The translations under genes were made by a program, and so were the position numbers. From NCBI GenBank assembly GCA_017302165.1, contig JAFLCW010000002.1, forward strand, positions 62,001 to 126,000: a DNA stretch of 64,000 nt, in the 5' to 3' direction. This DNA comes from Alphaproteobacteria bacterium. Its GTDB lineage: Bacteria > Pseudomonadota > Alphaproteobacteria > Micavibrionales > Micavibrionaceae. The notes under the pieces are model-generated. The model did no database searches. It was not told the DNA's origin and saw only the letters and a list, made by a program, of their open reading frames with translations. This document shows positions 44,576-53,661 of the stretch, piece by piece; position 1 is the stretch's first letter, and every line of letters starts with the position of its first letter.

Positions 44576-45057
44576 TGCCTGATATTGTATGGCCATCCAC
44601 ACTGCCGCTGCCCACGGTTCAGGGTTATTCCGTCCAGCCGGAAGATGCAATCTTGCGCACGGAGATGGAAGCCGGTCTTGCCCGCCAGCGGCGGCGTTTC
44701 ACCAATGTGCCGACCAAAGTGTCGGTGCGCTGGATCATGCGCCGCGACCAGTATGCCATTTTCGAAGCATGGTATCGCTGGCAGGCAAAGGAAGGCGCGA
44801 ACTGGTTCACGATTACCCTGCTGGGCGGGTTAGGACTGCTGGAACAGGAAGCGCGTTTTACCCGCCAGTTTTCCGCACGGTTGCTGGCAGGCGGCACGCT
44901 GTGGGAGATAACATCCGAACTGGAAATCCGTGAACGTCCGGTGCTGGATGAAGGGCTGTTGAATCTGCTCCTGAGTGAAGACCCTGCAGGCCTCATTTTT
45001 TCCGGCAACAGCCTGCATATCCTTGTGCATCAAACTTTGCCTATCACTTTGAATTAA
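44575..45057 (+). CDS. minor tail protein (gpM-like position)
   Basis: 160 residues. WPSTLPLPTVQGYSVQPEDAILRTEMEAG and RRDQYAIFEAWYRWQAKEGANWFTI recur in distal-tail proteins of siphoviruses of this group. The start overlaps the tape-measure stop (TAATG). By location it should be part of the tail tip, like lambda gpM. Family not named with certainty. Confidence 0.65.
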   Translation: MPDIVWPSTLPLPTVQGYSVQPEDAILRTEMEAGLARQRRRFTNVPTKVSVRWIMRRDQYAIFEAWYRWQAKEGANWFTITLLGGLGLLEQEARFTRQFSARLLAGGTLWEITSELEIRERPVLDEGLLNLLLSEDPAGLIFSGNSLHILVHQTLPITLN

Positions 45058-45075
45058 AAAACGAGAGGAAAAAAC

Positions 45076-45606
45076 ATGACCCTGCAGACAGATCTGCAGG
45101 AAGCGGTTGCGCGCGTCCAGGCCGACAGCCAAATCCTGCACCAAATCGTCCATGGCGATAACCAGACCGTTGTGCCGACCGAGGGTGGCAACGTCAAAAC
45201 CGTTGCTAAGGCCATCAAAGATATTGAAGACACGATCCAGGAGGGATTAAGCGATCTTGGCGCGGCTGGGCAACAGCTGGCCGATGCCGTAGCCGATGCA
45301 GAAGAATTCCGCGATCAAGCTGAACAGCACGCGCAGAACGCAGAAACACTGGCCAATGCCCTCAATCTGCCAACCGACCTGACCGGAAAAGCTGGAATGT
45401 TACTGGCTGTCAAAGTGGATGAAAGTGGCTATGAGCCGATTGAATCCAAGGGCGTCTTTTACGGTCTGCGCAAGGACGGCGCGAAACTTCTGGCCGAAAG
45501 CGGCAACGGCACGTTCGTCGCCAAGGATTACCCCGTGTGGTTCATCACGCTGCCTGGCGTGGATTTTTCAATCGGCCCGAACGGCCATTTGCATATCAAC
45601 ATCTAA
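45076..45606 (+). CDS. tail-tip or fibre-associated protein with coiled coil
   Basis: 176 residues. A helical N-terminal part (about 1-100; LADAVADAEEFRDQAEQHAQNAETLANAL) is a likely trimeric coiled coil. A beta-rich C-terminus (KAGMLLAVKVDESGYEPI, FSIGPNGHLHINI) is typical of fibre proteins. It precedes the RCC1-type fibre and may anchor it. No named family. Confidence 0.55.
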   Translation: MTLQTDLQEAVARVQADSQILHQIVHGDNQTVVPTEGGNVKTVAKAIKDIEDTIQEGLSDLGAAGQQLADAVADAEEFRDQAEQHAQNAETLANALNLPTDLTGKAGMLLAVKVDESGYEPIESKGVFYGLRKDGAKLLAESGNGTFVAKDYPVWFITLPGVDFSIGPNGHLHINI

Positions 45607-45621
45607 TCAAAGGAGAACAAC

Positions 45622-47277
45622 ATGGCCGTTATCGACCTTGGCAATATTCGCATTAACTGGCGCGGGGCATATAACGCCGCCACCGAGTATGTGCGGGATG
45701 ATGCCGTTTCTTATCGTGGTTCCAGCTTCATTGCCTTAGGCGATGTCACGGGCGTCACGCCGGTGGTGGGCGCGGATTGGGATTTGCTGGCCGCTGGTAC
45801 AGATCAGCTTTTGCAGGAAGGCGACATTCTGATCCATGACGGCAATGCACCTGTTCGTCTGGCACGCGGCACAGATACGCAAATCTTGCAGCTTATTAAT
45901 GGTCGCCCAGCATGGCGCACACAAGCCGTTGACCCGTCCCGCCGCGTGGCAAAACTGGCCAAGGTGAACGGTATGGGTGGAACAGGTGTGCGTTCCTACG
46001 TGATGGCAGACGGCCTTATTAAGGCTTGTGGCTCAGGGACAAATAACAACAATGGCGATCCAACAGGATCACATCTTTATCTACCGTCACGAGTGACGGC
46101 GCTGGATAATAGTGTACGATTCGTTGAGACATATCTTGGCGGAATGCAGAGCTATGCCTTAACAGCAAATGGCGAGGTGTGGTCGTGGGGATACAATAAT
46201 TACGGCCAGCTCGGTCATGGCGATACAGCCAATCGTGCGTTTGCAACACGTATTGAATATTTTGTGACGAATAATATTCAAATTTCTAAAATCATTCCAA
46301 GCCGTCCGAACTACTATGATCATGCAAGCGTGCTGTTCCTGGCCACCGATGGAAAAGTATATGGTTGTGGTTATAACGGTACTGGCCAGCTTGGAAACGG
46401 CACAACAACAAACCAGCTTATCCCTGTCCGCTGTGGATCATTAACAAATATCATTTGTGTAGCGTTGTCAGGTATTCCTCATCACGCGTATGCCGTAGAA
46501 AGTAACGGTAATCTCTGGGTCTGGGGAAATAATGCAAATGGTCAATTAGGTCTTGGTGATGCAACAATGCGCCAAACCCCTATTTTACATCCATCCTTGA
46601 ATAACGTTGTCAAAGCGGTGGCGGCAGCTGGATATACAACAGCAGGTGCTGGCCCAACAGGTCATGGGCTTATCTTACGGGGTGATGGGACAATTTGGTC
46701 AGCAGGCTATAATGGTTTCGGGCAGCTTGGTCTTGGTGATGCCACAGACAGAGTGAGTTTCACACAAATCGCCCACTCTGCATTCTTCACTGACATATTT
46801 TCTGGTGATGGTCGATATCCAGCATGCGGCGCAATAAGCCAGCAAAAGGATATCTATCTGTGGGGATATAATGGCTATGGTCAATGTGGATCAGGCAATA
46901 CCGTCAATCAATTATCACCATTTAAGCCCGCCGGAGCTTTTCAGGGAAATGTCACAAAGGCAGTCATGGGCGGCGGTGTTTCAACAGATGGATGCGTGAT
47001 TCAGTCAGGTAACCATCTGTGGGGAACGGGTTATAATGCGAATGGCAATTTGGGTTTAGGACATGCAGCAAACGTAACCACCTTCCAAAAAGTGCTTAGC
47101 ATCAGCGGCACAATTCAGGATTGGAATCTATACGGCAATGGCTACGCATCATGGGGTATAAGCGTTCTTTATGATGATGGCCGGATTGATGCCTGCGGTG
47201 AAAACTCCGTTGGATCATGCGGCACGCAACCCGCAAACCTTCACAACGTTTTAGCATTAACAAACGTCATCTTGTAA
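45622..47277 (+). CDS. tail fibre with RCC1-type beta-propeller
   Basis: 551 residues. The first 70 resemble a carbohydrate-binding-like module (RGAYNAATEYVRDDAVSYRGSSFIA). From about residue 130 to the end, eight segments spaced 51-62 residues apart carry the RCC1 pattern, e.g. WSWGYNNYGQLGHGD (183), GCGYNGTGQLGNG (247), VWGNNANGQLGLGD (300), SAGYNGFGQLGLGD (359) and LWGYNGYGQCGSG (413). A seven-bladed propeller is expected. The propeller part is more AT-rich than the rest of the tail operon, a sign of exchange. Likely receptor binding. Confidence 0.8.
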   Translation: MAVIDLGNIRINWRGAYNAATEYVRDDAVSYRGSSFIALGDVTGVTPVVGADWDLLAAGTDQLLQEGDILIHDGNAPVRLARGTDTQILQLINGRPAWRTQAVDPSRRVAKLAKVNGMGGTGVRSYVMADGLIKACGSGTNNNNGDPTGSHLYLPSRVTALDNSVRFVETYLGGMQSYALTANGEVWSWGYNNYGQLGHGDTANRAFATRIEYFVTNNIQISKIIPSRPNYYDHASVLFLATDGKVYGCGYNGTGQLGNGTTTNQLIPVRCGSLTNIICVALSGIPHHAYAVESNGNLWVWGNNANGQLGLGDATMRQTPILHPSLNNVVKAVAAAGYTTAGAGPTGHGLILRGDGTIWSAGYNGFGQLGLGDATDRVSFTQIAHSAFFTDIFSGDGRYPACGAISQQKDIYLWGYNGYGQCGSGNTVNQLSPFKPAGAFQGNVTKAVMGGGVSTDGCVIQSGNHLWGTGYNANGNLGLGHAANVTTFQKVLSISGTIQDWNLYGNGYASWGISVLYDDGRIDACGENSVGSCGTQPANLHNVLALTNVIL

Positions 47278-47288
47278 GGAGACAACTC

Positions 47289-47738
47289 ATGAAAATCCGT
47301 TCCTATGCGAACGGCAAAGCCGTGCGCTTTGCCGAAAGCGAAATTGCGCCCATTCATCTAGCTGAAATTGATGGCCGCAATTATTACGCGTTTGCTGAAA
47401 AGCAAGATATTCCGTCAGGTGGAAAAGTCGCTGATGAGGATATTGAGCTTATTTACAAGCATAGTCAGATCATTCGACAGGTGAAGGAAGAAGCTGCTCG
47501 GCGCATCTTGAATATTGCTCCACCATGGAAACAGCAAAATGCGCTGGCAGATATTTATTTACTGGGCAAGTTAGAAAAACTGGATGAACAACAAGAGAAG
47601 CGCTTGCAAAAAGCCGAACAACTCTTGCTAAAAATCCAAAATATTCGGCAGCGTTCTGATGAGATTGAAGCCTCTTTAATCAACGGCATCTTTGTTGATT
47701 ATTTCACTGCGCAAGCATGGGAATCCGACAATGCCTAA
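47289..47738 (+). CDS. putative tail fibre assembly/chaperone protein
   Basis: 149 residues. A short beta N-terminus (IRSYANGKAVRFAESEIAPIHLAEIDGRNYYAF) is followed by helices that include WKQQNALADIYLLGKLEKLDEQQEKRLQKAEQLL, resembling phage fibre assembly proteins in size and place. It is AT-rich like the propeller region before it, so the two probably moved as one cassette. AAGGAG precedes ATG 47289. Confidence 0.55.
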   Translation: MKIRSYANGKAVRFAESEIAPIHLAEIDGRNYYAFAEKQDIPSGGKVADEDIELIYKHSQIIRQVKEEAARRILNIAPPWKQQNALADIYLLGKLEKLDEQQEKRLQKAEQLLLKIQNIRQRSDEIEASLINGIFVDYFTAQAWESDNA

Positions 47739-48273
47739 TACTTTGCTTAGTGAAGCGCTGCGCGAGGCTTACGCCTCTGCGCCGAGCGATGTTGTCATCC
47801 TGCATACGCTGGAATTGCGCCATCCGTCCTTTTTGGATGATGACGGCCAGCCCATTGCCATTCGAGTGGTGCGGGATAATCAGGATTTGACGGCGCGGCT
47901 GGAGGCTGGAGCACCCTTGAACGCAGGCGCGATGGTGACGTTTATTGCCATGGGCTTCGATCTTGAATTGCCGCCCATCGACACCGCGCCCGTGCCGGAA
48001 ATCTCTATCACGCTGGATAATGCAAGCCGCGAAATCGTCAAACACTTGGACGCGGCATCGGACAGCCAAAGCAAGATCGAGGTCACCTATCGCCCTTATT
48101 TGTCGGACGATTTGGAAGGGCCGCAGATGGAGCCACCGTTCACGCTGGTGCTGACAGAAGTGAGCGCGGACACATCACGGGTTACAGGCCGCGCCCGCAT
48201 GCTCGATGTCGGCAACAAGGCGTTTCCGTCTGAAACCTATAACACCTTGCGCTTTTCGGGGCTGACGCGATGA
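47731..48273 (+). CDS. DUF1833 tail protein
   Basis: 180 residues. LREAYASAPSDVVILHTLELRHPSF and ISITLDNASREIVKHLDAA are the DUF1833 hallmarks. It sits where lambda has gpL, a tail-tip hub protein. The start overlaps the previous gene by 8 bases and its stop overlaps the NlpC/P60 gene by ATGA. Confidence 0.78.
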   Translation: MPNTLLSEALREAYASAPSDVVILHTLELRHPSFLDDDGQPIAIRVVRDNQDLTARLEAGAPLNAGAMVTFIAMGFDLELPPIDTAPVPEISITLDNASREIVKHLDAASDSQSKIEVTYRPYLSDDLEGPQMEPPFTLVLTEVSADTSRVTGRARMLDVGNKAFPSETYNTLRFSGLTR

Positions 48274-48674
48274 CACATTGGGCTTTTGATTATATCGGAA
48301 AACCGTGGGTCGTCGCCTCAGACGGCCCCGATGCTTACGATTGCTGGGGGCTGGTCGTTGCAGTGCAAAGACGGCTTTACGGCCACGATTTGTCTGTCAT
48401 TCCCGTTGCAGAAAACGACATGAAAACCCTGATCCGCACAATGCGCGATCATCCCGAACGGCAAAACTGGCACACGGTGACAACGCCGAAAGAAGGCGAC
48501 GTCGCGCTGTTGCGCCAGTCACGCCACCCCATCCATGTTGGGGTTTGGCTGGATGTGGACGGCGGCGGCATCCTGCATGCCGTCCAAGGGGCTGGGGTTG
48601 TGTTTCAAAGCCTGAACAATCTGAACATGACAGGCTGGAAGATCGAAAACTATTACCGCCATATCAAGGAATAA
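48270..48674 (+). CDS. NlpC/P60 cysteine peptidase of the tail tip (gpK-like)
   Basis: 134 residues. Catalytic Cys in YDCWGLVVAV (about residue 24), EGDVALLRQ and the His in HVGVWLDVDGG make up the NlpC/P60 fold. Lambda gpK has the same domain. It probably cuts peptidoglycan peptides during DNA entry. Confidence 0.87.
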   Translation: MTHWAFDYIGKPWVVASDGPDAYDCWGLVVAVQRRLYGHDLSVIPVAENDMKTLIRTMRDHPERQNWHTVTTPKEGDVALLRQSRHPIHVGVWLDVDGGGILHAVQGAGVVFQSLNNLNMTGWKIENYYRHIKE

Positions 48675-48677
48675 TCT

Positions 48678-50933
48678 ATGGCACAAGTCGCCATCCATCA
48701 TAATCCGTTTCATCTGCATAAGAACGTCGACTTATTCACGCCCCGCATCGGGCAGACCATTCGTGGCTGGCTAGATGAGCGCGGCATTGCAGAATTTTCC
48801 AAGCCCACCATCTGCATCGTGGATGGCGAGCCTGTTCTGCGCAAAGACTGGGCGCTGGTCATTGTGCAAAAAGAAACGGTGATCGCCTTTATCACCCTGC
48901 CTCAAGGCGGCGGTGGCGGCGGGAAGATTTTCCGCGCCGTCCTGAGTATTGCCGTGATGGTGGCCGCACCTTATGCGGGCGCGGCGCTAGGGGCGGCCAT
49001 GGGCGTGACAAGCGCGGTGGGCGTATCGTTGCTGACGGCTGGCGTGGCGCTGGCAGGCTCCGTGTTGGTGAATGCGTTGATTCCACCGCCATCGCCCAGC
49101 TCCGGCATGAGCAGCTATAACCCGACTTCGCCCAGCCCGACTTACTCCATTCAGGCGCAGGGCAATCAGGCGCGTCTGGGGGAGCCGATCCCTGTTGTTT
49201 ATGGCCACCATATCATCTATCCAGATTTCGGCGCAGCGCCTTATTCTGAATTTGAAGGCAACGAACAGTATCTCTATCAGCTCCACGTCATCGGCCAGGG
49301 CGAATACGATATCGAGCAAATCTACATCGAGGATACGCCGATCAGCTCGTTTAAGGAGATTATTTATGAGATCATCCCGCCTGGCGGCGCAGTCACGATG
49401 CTGGATACGGATGTCGTTACCGCCCCTGAAATCGCTGGGCAGGAATTGCTGGCCATCGCCGACGGCGGGGAATGGGTCGGCCCGTTCGTGGCCAATCCGA
49501 CAGAAACCACGACAGATCTGCTGGCGTTGGATATCATCATGCCTAAGGGGCTGTATTACGCCAATGACAGCGGTGGTTTAAGCAGCCGTACCGTGTCCTG
49601 GGATGTGCAGGCACGCCTGATTGACGATGAGGGAAATGCGCTGGGCGCATGGACGACTTTGGCCACGGAAACGCATTCGGCGGCCACCAATACGGCTATC
49701 CGCAAGACCTACAAATATCCGGTCGCGGTGGGGCGATACGAAGTCCAGCTCCTGCGCACCAATGCCAAGGACAATTCCGCCCGCGCAGGGAATGATGTCA
49801 ACTGGAGCGCCCTGAAAGCGCATCTGGTTGGAGAGTCCGATTTCGGAAATATCACCTTGCTGGCCATGAAGATGCGGGCGACGGATAACTTGTCGCAGCG
49901 CTCTTCCCGCATGGTCAATTGTGTTGTGACCCGTAAATTGAGCGCCTGGCATCCCGTTACGGGCTGGGGAGCTTTGCAGCCGACCCGTTCGATTGCCTGG
50001 GCGATGGCCGATATCCTGAAAGCCAATTACGGCGCAAAACTGTCTGATGCCCGTGTTGATCTTTCCGCGCTGGTGGCGCTGGATACGATCTGGACAGCAC
50101 GCGGTGACACGTTTAACGGGGTCTTCGACCGGAAGCTGACGGTGTGGGATGCCTTGACGCAAGTCGCACGCTGTGGCCGCGCCATTCCATTTCTGCAAGG
50201 CGGGCTGGTGCGTTTCGTGCGGGACGAGCCGCGCACGCTGCCCGTGGCGATGTTTTCGCCGCGCAATATCGTCAAAGGCAGCTTCAAGATTGATTTCGTG
50301 ATGCCTGGCGACGATACCGCCGACAGCGTCAAGGTCGAGTTCTTCAACCAGAAGACCTGGAAACAGGATGAAATCATTGCCAGCCTGCCGGACAGTGCTG
50401 GCGAGCAACCTGCCAGCGTTTCGCTGTTCGGCTGCACCGATAAAAATCAGGCGATCCGTGAGGGCATGTATATGGCGGCGGCGAACCGTTACCGTCGGCG
50501 CATTGTGTCCTTCCGCACCGAGCTGGAGGGAATGATCCCGACCTATGGCGATCTGATTGCCATTTCGCATGACATGCCGCGCTGGGGGGAAGCTGGAGAC
50601 ATTCTGGCTTACAACGCTCCCGTACTGTCTCTGTCCGAAACTGTGACCTTCGGCGACACCGGAACACATTATGTGGTGCTGCGCCGGAAAGACGGCTCTT
50701 TAAGCGGCCCGTGGATGGTTTCTGCTGGGGGAAGCGCCTACCAGCTCCAGCTTTTGGAGGAAATCGATTTTACGCCCTACACAGGAACGGAAGAAGAGCG
50801 CACGCATTTCTCCTTCGGCGTTGGTGAACATTGGGGCGTGCTGGCGCGGGTTCTGGCCGTGCGCCCGCGCGGGGAAATCATTGAAATATCGGCGGTGGTT
50901 GAAAACCCGCTCGTCCATACCGCCGACCAGTAA
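48678..50933 (+). CDS. tail tip / host specificity protein (gpJ-like)
   Basis: 751 residues. A hydrophobic stretch (about 90-135; YAGAALGAAMGVTSAVGVSLLTAGVALAG) resembles the gpI-like segment fused to many J proteins. LGEPIPVVYGHHIIYPDFGA, WAMADILKANYGAKLSDARVDLSAL and LEGMIPTYGDLIAISHDMPRWG are shared with phage tail tip attachment proteins. It is shorter than lambda gpJ (1132) and lacks its C-terminal fibre, so receptor contact may rest on the RCC1 fibre. Confidence 0.8.
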   Translation: MAQVAIHHNPFHLHKNVDLFTPRIGQTIRGWLDERGIAEFSKPTICIVDGEPVLRKDWALVIVQKETVIAFITLPQGGGGGGKIFRAVLSIAVMVAAPYAGAALGAAMGVTSAVGVSLLTAGVALAGSVLVNALIPPPSPSSGMSSYNPTSPSPTYSIQAQGNQARLGEPIPVVYGHHIIYPDFGAAPYSEFEGNEQYLYQLHVIGQGEYDIEQIYIEDTPISSFKEIIYEIIPPGGAVTMLDTDVVTAPEIAGQELLAIADGGEWVGPFVANPTETTTDLLALDIIMPKGLYYANDSGGLSSRTVSWDVQARLIDDEGNALGAWTTLATETHSAATNTAIRKTYKYPVAVGRYEVQLLRTNAKDNSARAGNDVNWSALKAHLVGESDFGNITLLAMKMRATDNLSQRSSRMVNCVVTRKLSAWHPVTGWGALQPTRSIAWAMADILKANYGAKLSDARVDLSALVALDTIWTARGDTFNGVFDRKLTVWDALTQVARCGRAIPFLQGGLVRFVRDEPRTLPVAMFSPRNIVKGSFKIDFVMPGDDTADSVKVEFFNQKTWKQDEIIASLPDSAGEQPASVSLFGCTDKNQAIREGMYMAAANRYRRRIVSFRTELEGMIPTYGDLIAISHDMPRWGEAGDILAYNAPVLSLSETVTFGDTGTHYVVLRRKDGSLSGPWMVSAGGSAYQLQLLEEIDFTPYTGTEEERTHFSFGVGEHWGVLARVLAVRPRGEIIEISAVVENPLVHTADQ

Positions 50934-50954
50934 ACCGTCAAAAGGAGAAAAGTG

Positions 50955-51248
50955 ATGTCTGCTGCAAAACTACCGCAGCGGGAGGACATGATCGTCATTC
51001 CGCGTAGCGAATTTGAAACCCTGCTGGAGCAGGCCGCATGCCGTGGCGCACGAAAAGCCCTGAAAGAAGTCGGCCTGGCTGACGAGGATGCTGCCAATGA
51101 TATCCGCACGCTACGCGACTTGGCAGGCTCTATCAAAGTTATGCAGCGGACATTCCTGCAAACGCTAGTGCGCTGGGTAACGGTCGGGATTTTTGCCTTG
51201 CTAGTGGCCGGTGTTGCCACCAAGGGAGGGATTATCTTCCACCGCTAG
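50955..51248 (+). CDS. DUF6127-like membrane protein
   Basis: 97 residues. Helical part ARKALKEVGLADEDAANDIRTLRDLAGSIKVMQ, then one membrane span (TVGIFALLVAGVATKGGII). The layout fits DUF6127, a family found after gpJ in alphaproteobacterial prophages. It may be holin-like or an envelope-associated accessory. AAAGGAG precedes ATG 50955. Confidence 0.6.
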   Translation: MSAAKLPQREDMIVIPRSEFETLLEQAACRGARKALKEVGLADEDAANDIRTLRDLAGSIKVMQRTFLQTLVRWVTVGIFALLVAGVATKGGIIFHR

Positions 51249-51272
51249 ATAAGCGCACGAACACGCTTTTTC

Positions 51273-51301
51273 AGCCGCCCCACAACGAGCGGCTTTTTTT
51301 C
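51273..51301 (+). terminator. terminator after the tail operon
   Basis: AGCCGC-loop-GCGGCT followed by seven Ts, between DUF6127 and the lysis genes. Confidence 0.75.
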
Positions 51302-51323
51302 ATTTCAACAAAGGAGAAAGACC

Positions 51324-51983
51324 ATGACCACAAAACAGCCTCGCGGCATCCGTAACAATAACCCTGGCAATATCCGCCGCAACGGCGATCCCTGGCAGGG
51401 GCTAGCCAAAGATCAAGCTGACCGTGAATTCTTCACGTTCAAATCCGCTGTCTATGGTATTCGTGCGCTGGCACGCCTACTGATAACCTATCAGGACAAA
51501 TACAGCCTTCGCACAATCGAAGGAATTATCACGCGCTGGGCGCCGGCAATTGAGAATAACACTGCCTCGTATATACAGGCGGTGGCACGGAATACGGGGT
51601 TTTCTGCGATCAAAACGCTGGATATGCACCGTTTTGAACACTTACAGCCGATTGTAAAAGCCATCATCCAGCATGAAAATGGCCAGCAACCGTACAGCGA
51701 TGTAGAAATCACCAAGGCACTGGTGCTGGCAGGCGTTGAACCTAAACAGCAAAACCTGCAGGCTTCCCGTACGGTCAAGGGCGGTCAGGTTGCAACCGCA
51801 GGTACGCTGGGCGCTGGAGCGATTGAAGCAGTTCAGGAAACGCTGGAACCTGCCACCACAACGCTGATGGCCATTGCGCCTTATCTGGAAGTGGCTAAAT
51901 GGGCGCTGCTGATCGTCACGCTGGTCGGCATCGGCGTTATGCTCTGGGCGCGTATCGATGATCATCGGAAAGGGCTGCGCTGA
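51324..51983 (+). CDS. membrane-anchored peptidoglycan hydrolase-like protein
   Basis: 219 residues. IRNNNPGNIRRNGDPWQGL and FFTFKSAVYGIRALARLLITYQ match a lysozyme-like phage structural/endolysin family, and IITRWAPAIENNT fits too. The N-terminal 150 residues would degrade peptidoglycan. A membrane segment near the C-terminus (VAKWALLIVTLVGIGVMLWA) follows a linker, as in membrane-tethered endolysins. The active-site Glu is not certain. AAAGGAG precedes the ATG. Confidence 0.72.
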   Translation: MTTKQPRGIRNNNPGNIRRNGDPWQGLAKDQADREFFTFKSAVYGIRALARLLITYQDKYSLRTIEGIITRWAPAIENNTASYIQAVARNTGFSAIKTLDMHRFEHLQPIVKAIIQHENGQQPYSDVEITKALVLAGVEPKQQNLQASRTVKGGQVATAGTLGAGAIEAVQETLEPATTTLMAIAPYLEVAKWALLIVTLVGIGVMLWARIDDHRKGLR

Positions 51984-52222
51984 TGCTGGCAATTCTTAAA
52001 AGCTGGTTGTCCAGTCATCTGCTGCGCTTCATCGGATGGGGCGTGGCTGGACTTTCGGTTCTAACCGTCCTGCTTGGCGCACGCCAGGCGGGACGCAATG
52101 CCGAACGCAACGATCAACTTAAAAAAATCATAGAGGTAAAAGATGCGCAACTTCGTGCGACGCTGGATGCTCCCCGTACTCGCGGTGAGCTTGTTGACCG
52201 CCTGCGCAGGGGCAAGTTCTAA
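51983..52222 (+). CDS. Rz-like inner-membrane spanin
   Basis: 79 residues. One N-terminal membrane span (about 14-34, FIGWGVAGLSVLTVLLGARQ) and a periplasmic coiled coil (AERNDQLKKIIEVKDAQLRATL). The start overlaps the hydrolase stop (TGATG), and the next gene begins inside it in another frame. This is the Rz/Rz1 layout, whose products fuse inner and outer membranes in lysis. It is shorter than lambda Rz (153). Confidence 0.62.
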   Translation: MLAILKSWLSSHLLRFIGWGVAGLSVLTVLLGARQAGRNAERNDQLKKIIEVKDAQLRATLDAPRTRGELVDRLRRGKF

Positions 52223-52379
52223 CCCTGCTACGGTATGTCCACCTATCAAGGAATATAGCCGAGAATTTCAGCGCAAGCTGGCGGACGAGATCGAAGCCGT
52301 ACCCGCAGGCGCAGCGTTCCCAATTGCATTACAAGACTATGCCGTTCTTCGAGAACAGTTACGGCAGTGTGTAAACTGA
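52143..52379 (+). CDS. Rz1-like outer-membrane spanin lipoprotein
   Basis: 78 residues, starting within the Rz-like gene in a different frame. Signal peptide with lipobox LLTAC (Cys at residue 21), then a short periplasmic part. GAGGTAA precedes the ATG. Overlapping Rz/Rz1 genes are a strong architectural marker. The mature part is not very proline-rich, unlike lambda Rz1. Confidence 0.65.
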   Translation: MRNFVRRWMLPVLAVSLLTACAGASSNPATVCPPIKEYSREFQRKLADEIEAVPAGAAFPIALQDYAVLREQLRQCVN

Positions 52380-52475
52380 ATTACTCAACGACAATATGCG
52401 TTATTGCTCCACTTAAGGGCGTTTACTTCCTGCCCCACCATATTTTAACAGATAGCGGTTTGCGCATGATTGCCT

Positions 52476-53129
52476 CTAATCATCGCAACAATTAGTTTTT
52501 TTAAGATTATAATTTTTCTTTGAATTTTCTATTTCAGCTCCGCTTTGTTTTATAATTTTAATTGAACTGCTTATAAATAAGAAAGCCATAATTCCTGCAA
52601 CTAAAAGATCAGGCCAGCCCGTTCCTGTACCAAAAACCCCTATAGCCGCTAGCATAACCGCTACATTTCCTATGGCATCATTACGGGAGCAAAGCCAGAC
52701 CGAACGTACATTTGCATCACCATCGCGCCAACGCATTAGTATTAACACGCTTGCTATATTTGCCAAAAGCGCCATGAACCCTATCAGACCCATAATTTCA
52801 GCTTTAGGAGTTTCTACAAGAAAGACTTCATACAGTGTACTTCCCATCACCCAAAGCCCCATTAGCAAAAGACTGATGCCTTTTGCTAATGCTGCAAGAG
52901 AGCGGATACGCAAAGCCATACCAATTACAATTAAACTTATTGTATAGGTGATGCCATCTGCAAAAAAATCCAGCGCGTCAGCCATCAGGGCTTGAGATCC
53001 TGATATGTGTCCTGCCATCATTTCAATTCCAAACATTAGGAAGTTGATCAAAATGACGACAATTAAGGCTGTCCTAAATTTTGGATCAGACCCATCAAAG
53101 CCTATATCGTGTCCACAGTGTGCTCCCAT
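52476..53129 (-). CDS. CDF-like cation transporter
   Basis: 217 residues with about six membrane segments. ADALDFFAD in helix 2 and SRNDAIGN in helix 5 lie at the usual metal-site motifs; helix 2 has Asp where zinc transporters often have His. No cytoplasmic C-terminal domain, but a Cys-Cys at the end (TNCCDD) and HCGH at the start. It belongs to a subfamily common beside CzcCBA pumps. It should export divalent cations from the cytosol. Last gene of the collinear metal cluster. Confidence 0.82.
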   Translation of the reverse strand: MGAHCGHDIGFDGSDPKFRTALIVVILINFLMFGIEMMAGHISGSQALMADALDFFADGITYTISLIVIGMALRIRSLAALAKGISLLLMGLWVMGSTLYEVFLVETPKAEIMGLIGFMALLANIASVLILMRWRDGDANVRSVWLCSRNDAIGNVAVMLAAIGVFGTGTGWPDLLVAGIMAFLFISSSIKIIKQSGAEIENSKKNYNLKKTNCCDD

Positions 53130-53151
53130 TTTTACCTTTCAAGAGACCGGA

Positions 53152-53661
53152 TCATGGCTCCATTTGCTCCACAGAGGAATACAAAGATTTAACAAGCTCT
53201 TTCTGGCTTTCTAGAAGATCTAATGACTCTGTGGCTCCCACCACATCTTTATCCTCTGCAGCATGATGAAACCGATCAACAGTCTTGGAAAGCTGGTCGA
53301 GTGCCTGGGTCAATTTTTCACCGTTTTCTTCCTTAACAGCCTGCGGGTGATCGTGCAGGGCCGAGACAGCACTGGCCAGTTTTTCTCCAGCTTCGTGCAA
53401 GACATCGGCATTGTGGTCTTTAAGCGCCTGCCTGGATGATGCGATAGTTTCATCGATCATCGCCCATGCCGCTTCGACGGTTTCGGGCTTTTGGATATTG
53501 AAATGCGACTTTTCATCCGTATGACCATGACCATCGCTATGAGCCGGAGATGATTCATGCGCGTGGCCTGTATCGCCTCCATGACCGTAGCCTTCTTCTG
53601 CATAAGCAGGAGCCGAAAGCGCCATAACAAGCATGGTTGTTAAAAGTAGTTTAGATTTCAT
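53152..53661 (-). CDS. His-rich periplasmic protein of the metal cluster
   Basis: 169 residues. Signal peptide (about 1-22, ending AYA), a histidine-rich stretch (GYGHGGDTGHAHESS and DGHGHTDEKSH, about 24-55), then a four-helix-like domain (AAWAMIDETIASSRQALKDHNADVLHEAGEKLASAV). AAGGAAG marks ATG 53661; the start overlaps the end of the RND pump gene by 11 bases. It probably buffers metal for the pump. Confidence 0.68.
   Translation of the reverse strand: MKSKLLLTTMLVMALSAPAYAEEGYGHGGDTGHAHESSPAHSDGHGHTDEKSHFNIQKPETVEAAWAMIDETIASSRQALKDHNADVLHEAGEKLASAVSALHDHPQAVKEENGEKLTQALDQLSKTVDRFHHAAEDKDVVGATESLDLLESQKELVKSLYSSVEQMEP

Noticed and set aside
49578-50669. 363-codon open frame antisense to the gpJ-like gene
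   Set aside because: Same reason: antisense to a well-supported gene with no coding signal of its own.
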